8,466 bases of DNA from the NCBI GenBank assembly GCA_022425445.1, contig JAKMFM010000250.1, positions 1 to 8,466 on the forward strand, given 5' to 3'. Positions 6,496 to 8,466 of the stretch are shown piece after piece. How positions within the stretch are numbered: position 1 is the stretch's first letter; each line of letters begins with the position of its first letter. The DNA is from Planktomarina sp. (GTDB lineage: Bacteria > Pseudomonadota > Alphaproteobacteria > Rhodobacterales > Rhodobacteraceae). Below the pieces are notes generated by a model. That model was not told the origin of the DNA. It worked only from the letters and a program-made list of their open reading frames with translations, and ran no database searches. Position numbers and translations under genes: made by a program.

Positions 6496-7449
6496 CTAGC
6501 GTGGTGAATTGGGCGGCGCAACCCTTGGCCTTGCGTTCACGCGTTCACGCCAAACGGTGACCAAACCTGAAATCAAGACCAGACTCATGCCAGACCACTC
6601 ATACAGATCCGGCCATTCTGCAAACAGCAAATAACCAAGTATAGTCGCGTAAACGAGACTGGTATATTCAAAAGGCGCCACCAGAGCCGCCTCCGCCACC
6701 CGGTAAGCTTGACTGATTGCCGCACCACCAACGGTGACCCCGATGCCAATAAATACCATGAGAGATAAATCCGCCCAACTGGGCCACTGCCAAGCACGCA
6801 GCAAAAATTCGACTGAGCGGTGCTCATCGCCGGCAAAGCCGCCCTGCCCAAGGGTCAAGCCGATCACCGTGGTCACAACCAAGAACACCAGCGGAACATA
6901 GAAGGTCAGCGACATAAGTGTCTCCGTCTGACCAATCTTTCGCGTTAAAATATGAAAGAACGCATAGCACAGCGCCGCGAGGGCCGGGAGTATCGAGGTC
7001 AAAGTAAACGCATCCGTGCCAGGTCGCACGATGAGCAAGACCCCAATGAGCCCAACCACAACCGCCAACCACCTCCATTTCCCCACGGTCTCCCCAAGAA
7101 AGATCACTGAAAAAATCGTGATTAAAAACGGAGCAATAAAGAATATCGCCACGACGATGGCCAAGGGCAAATCTGCCAGCGCCATGTAAAAAAACAAATT
7201 GGCTGCGACCACGAACAGTGCTCGGACCAGATGCAACCCAAGCCTTTGTGTGCGCAACGCTCCATATCCGCCGCTGAAGGGAATAATGACTATCATCAGG
7301 AGCAACACGCCTGTCAGCGAGCGCGTGAACACGATTTGATGCAGCGCGTAGCCATCCGACAGAAATTTAATCAGCGTATCGTTGACCGAAAATATCAAAG
7401 ACGCGAGAAGCGCCCAAAGCGCACCCGTTGGCGTTTTTCCGTGTTCCAT
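6496..7449 (-). CDS. EamA/DMT-superfamily inner-membrane transporter
   Basis: The 317-residue protein has about ten hydrophobic helices (near 9-29, 39-58, 73-91, 95-117, 127-142, 150-169, 178-198, 230-247, 255-277 and 284-301), the pattern of two tandem EamA repeats. The first repeat ends with the hallmark FLGETVGKWRW, then a helix and IVRPG (117-144). The second has the matching APFEYTSLVYATILGYLLF region (258-277). Members of this drug/metabolite transporter superfamily move amino acids, purines, S-adenosylmethionine and other small molecules across the inner membrane, and the substrate cannot be read from sequence. The N-terminus is short and cytoplasmic, and the C-terminal tail is basic. 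The start is ATG 7449-7447, with a weak Shine-Dalgarno sequence (GGTGAG, 3 bases away). An 88-base gap separates it from yaiI, so it may have its own promoter. Confidence 0.93.
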   Translation of the reverse strand: MEHGKTPTGALWALLASLIFSVNDTLIKFLSDGYALHQIVFTRSLTGVLLLMIVIIPFSGGYGALRTQRLGLHLVRALFVVAANLFFYMALADLPLAIVVAIFFIAPFLITIFSVIFLGETVGKWRWLAVVVGLIGVLLIVRPGTDAFTLTSILPALAALCYAFFHILTRKIGQTETLMSLTFYVPLVFLVVTTVIGLTLGQGGFAGDEHRSVEFLLRAWQWPSWADLSLMVFIGIGVTVGGAAISQAYRVAEAALVAPFEYTSLVYATILGYLLFAEWPDLYEWSGMSLVLISGLVTVWRERVNARPRVAPPNSPR

Positions 7450-7466
7450 TGCTCACCGCTACGCCC

Positions 7467-7528
7467 AGTTTGACGACAGGTCTGCTCCAAATACGACCCG
7501 ACCAATGACGCGAAACGCCTGTCAAACT
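7467..7528. repeat. Inverted repeat in the 88-base gap upstream of the transporter
   Basis: AGTTTGAC (7467-7474) and GTCAAACT (7521-7528) are perfect complements. The match lengthens to 11 bases, AGTTTGACAGG against CCTGTCAAACT (7518-7528), if a 3-base GAC duplication in the left arm (AGTTTGAC-GAC-AGG, 7467-7480) is allowed. About 37 bases lie between the arms. The right arm contains TTGACA on the minus strand, a perfect -35-like hexamer pointing toward the transporter gene, but no good -10 box follows at 16-18 bases. Possible roles are a pair of operator half-sites, an mRNA stem with a 3-base bulge, or chance. Confidence 0.5.
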
Positions 7529-7537
7529 CTCATGCGC

Positions 7538-7972
7538 TCAGCGCCGCAAGGCTTGGTCCAAGGCATTTAGAAACCGAGAGCGATCAGATTTTGTAAACCC
7601 TTTGCCGCCGCCCTGGCGAAACGGATCAGCGGCACGCAAATCGTACATGAGATCGCGCGTGGCCAGCGCATTACCAATATTGGCCTGGGTCAATGGCTCG
7701 CCATTCGGCTTGAGTACCTGCGCTCCGGCCTCAACAGCTTTAGCAGCGAGTGGGATGTCAGTGGTGATCACGATATCGCCTGGTCCCGCCTGCTCAGCGA
7801 TCCACATATCAGCAACATTTGGCCCGGCATCGACCACCACCAAGTCGACAAGCGGATTGGCCGAGGGGCGTATCCCACCATTGCAAACAAGCTTCACGCC
7901 GACTTTGTGCCGAGTCGCCACCTGCTCCACTTCAGCCTTCACCGGGCATGCATCCGCGTCCACATAAATCAC
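7538..7972 (-). CDS. YaiI/YqxD family protein (UPF0178/DUF188)
   Basis: This 144-residue protein has the family's near-invariant N-terminus MIYVDADACPVK (1-12), then VDAGPNVADMWI (47-58), DIVITTDIPLAAKAVEAGA (66-84) and the C-terminal RSRFLNAL segment (131-138), all in the usual order and at full length. The family is widespread in bacteria and uncharacterised. Its acidic residues and fold have been compared with PIN-like nucleases, which I recall but cannot verify here. The start is GTG at 7972-7970, not ATG. It overlaps the sthA stop as GTGA, so translation is probably coupled to sthA. No hairpin with a T-run follows its stop at 7538. Confidence 0.94.
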   Translation of the reverse strand: MIYVDADACPVKAEVEQVATRHKVGVKLVCNGGIRPSANPLVDLVVVDAGPNVADMWIAEQAGPGDIVITTDIPLAAKAVEAGAQVLKPNGEPLTQANIGNALATRDLMYDLRAADPFRQGGGKGFTKSDRSRFLNALDQALRR

Positions 7973-8466
7973 GATGGCTGGCCTGTGGCGACTTTTAACT
8001 CTTCAGGAATGGGCATGCGATTAAACGCGTCTAGCCCGGCAATTTTATAAGCCTCCGCCAATGTCGGATAATTGAAAGTATTTTGTACGAAATAATCAAC
8101 CGTGCCTTTCAGGTTCAGCACCGCTTGCGCGATATGGATCAGCTCCGTTGCCCCTTCGCCGACAATTTGCACCCCCAGAACCCGGCGGGTTTTCAGTGAA
8201 AACAAGATCTTTAACATCCCATGCTCCAACCCCATGATATGCCCGCGCGAAGTTTCACGAAACCGTGCAATACCAACCTCATAAGGAATACCGCGCGATT
8301 GGGTTTCCTCTTCGCTCATACCACAGGTCGAGATTTCCGGCACGGAATAGATCCCATACGGAAACCATGGGCTTTCTGGCAGGCTCGGGGTGTCCAGCGC
8401 ATGACACGCCGCCACGCGTCCCTGCTGCAAGCTGGTTGACGCCAACGAGGGGTGACCAATGACGTC
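7969..8466 (-). CDS. sthA: Soluble pyridine nucleotide transhydrogenase, C-terminal part (5' end outside window)
   Basis: The frame is open to the window edge and gives the last 165 residues, starting DVIGHPSLAS, the end of the FAD-binding domain. The rest is the dimerisation domain of the lipoamide dehydrogenase-like flavoprotein family. SthA/UdhA transfers hydride between NADPH and NAD+ in the cytoplasm and balances the two pools. Identification rests on the stretches YSVPEIS and ILFSLKTRRVLGVQIVGEGATELIHI, and on FNYPTLAEAY in place of the catalytic HxHPTxxE of lipoamide dehydrogenase and related disulfide reductases. The tail after FNRM (PIPEEL onward) runs several residues past the E. 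coli end, which stops near NRLF. The N-terminal FAD and NAD loops are outside the window. It appears to be upstream of the minus-strand cluster, with its stop overlapping the yaiI start. Confidence 0.93.
   Translation of the reverse strand, partial: DVIGHPSLASTSLQQGRVAACHALDTPSLPESPWFPYGIYSVPEISTCGMSEEETQSRGIPYEVGIARFRETSRGHIMGLEHGMLKILFSLKTRRVLGVQIVGEGATELIHIAQAVLNLKGTVDYFVQNTFNYPTLAEAYKIAGLDAFNRMPIPEELKVATGQPS

Noticed and set aside
7520..7525. TTGACA on the minus strand as a -35 box for the transporter gene
   Set aside because: No acceptable -10 hexamer is found 16-18 bases downstream, so I do not list a promoter, only the inverted repeat that contains it.

Overview
The window reads as chromosomal DNA from an alphaproteobacterium, most likely of the Rhodobacterales (Roseobacter group). 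The reasons are the aerobic-type cobaltochelatase subunit CobN with a histidine-rich CobW upstream, the general character of the proteins, and tight gene packing. The species cannot be named from sequence alone. Coding density is very high. There is no stretch over 300 bases without a gene, and no tRNA, rRNA, CRISPR array, insertion sequence or prophage gene was seen.

Left half, mainly plus strand (1-4933), is cobalamin synthesis. It holds the 3' part of cobW (G3E-family GTPase, metal chaperone), a GNAT acetyltransferase starting 3 bases after cobW, and a complete cobN of 1223 codons. Between the GNAT gene and cobN lies a short minus-strand gene (1014-1181, 55 aa, very basic) with a good ribosome binding site. 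It interrupts the plus-strand run, so cobN either has its own promoter in the 80-base gap at 1182-1261 or is reached by read-through across an antisense gene.

Right half, all minus strand (4930-8466), is transcribed right to left: the 3' part of sthA (soluble pyridine nucleotide transhydrogenase), a YaiI/UPF0178 protein with a GTG start overlapping the sthA stop, a ten-helix EamA/DMT transporter, a YihX-like HAD phosphatase, and a protein of the ornithine cyclodeaminase/mu-crystallin family. sthA-yaiI and HAD-OCD look coupled. An 88-base gap before the transporter carries an inverted repeat and may hold a promoter. The last gene meets cobN tail to tail, and the two TAG stops share the palindrome CTAG (4930-4933).

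Functionally the left side supplies and inserts cobalt into the corrin ring, while the right side is a housekeeping and small-molecule metabolism cluster with no evident shared pathway. I see no convincing new biological system. The points most worth checking are the hidden 55-aa gene, the OCD-family protein that seems to lack the catalytic Asp of true ornithine cyclodeaminase, and the inverted repeat upstream of the transporter.
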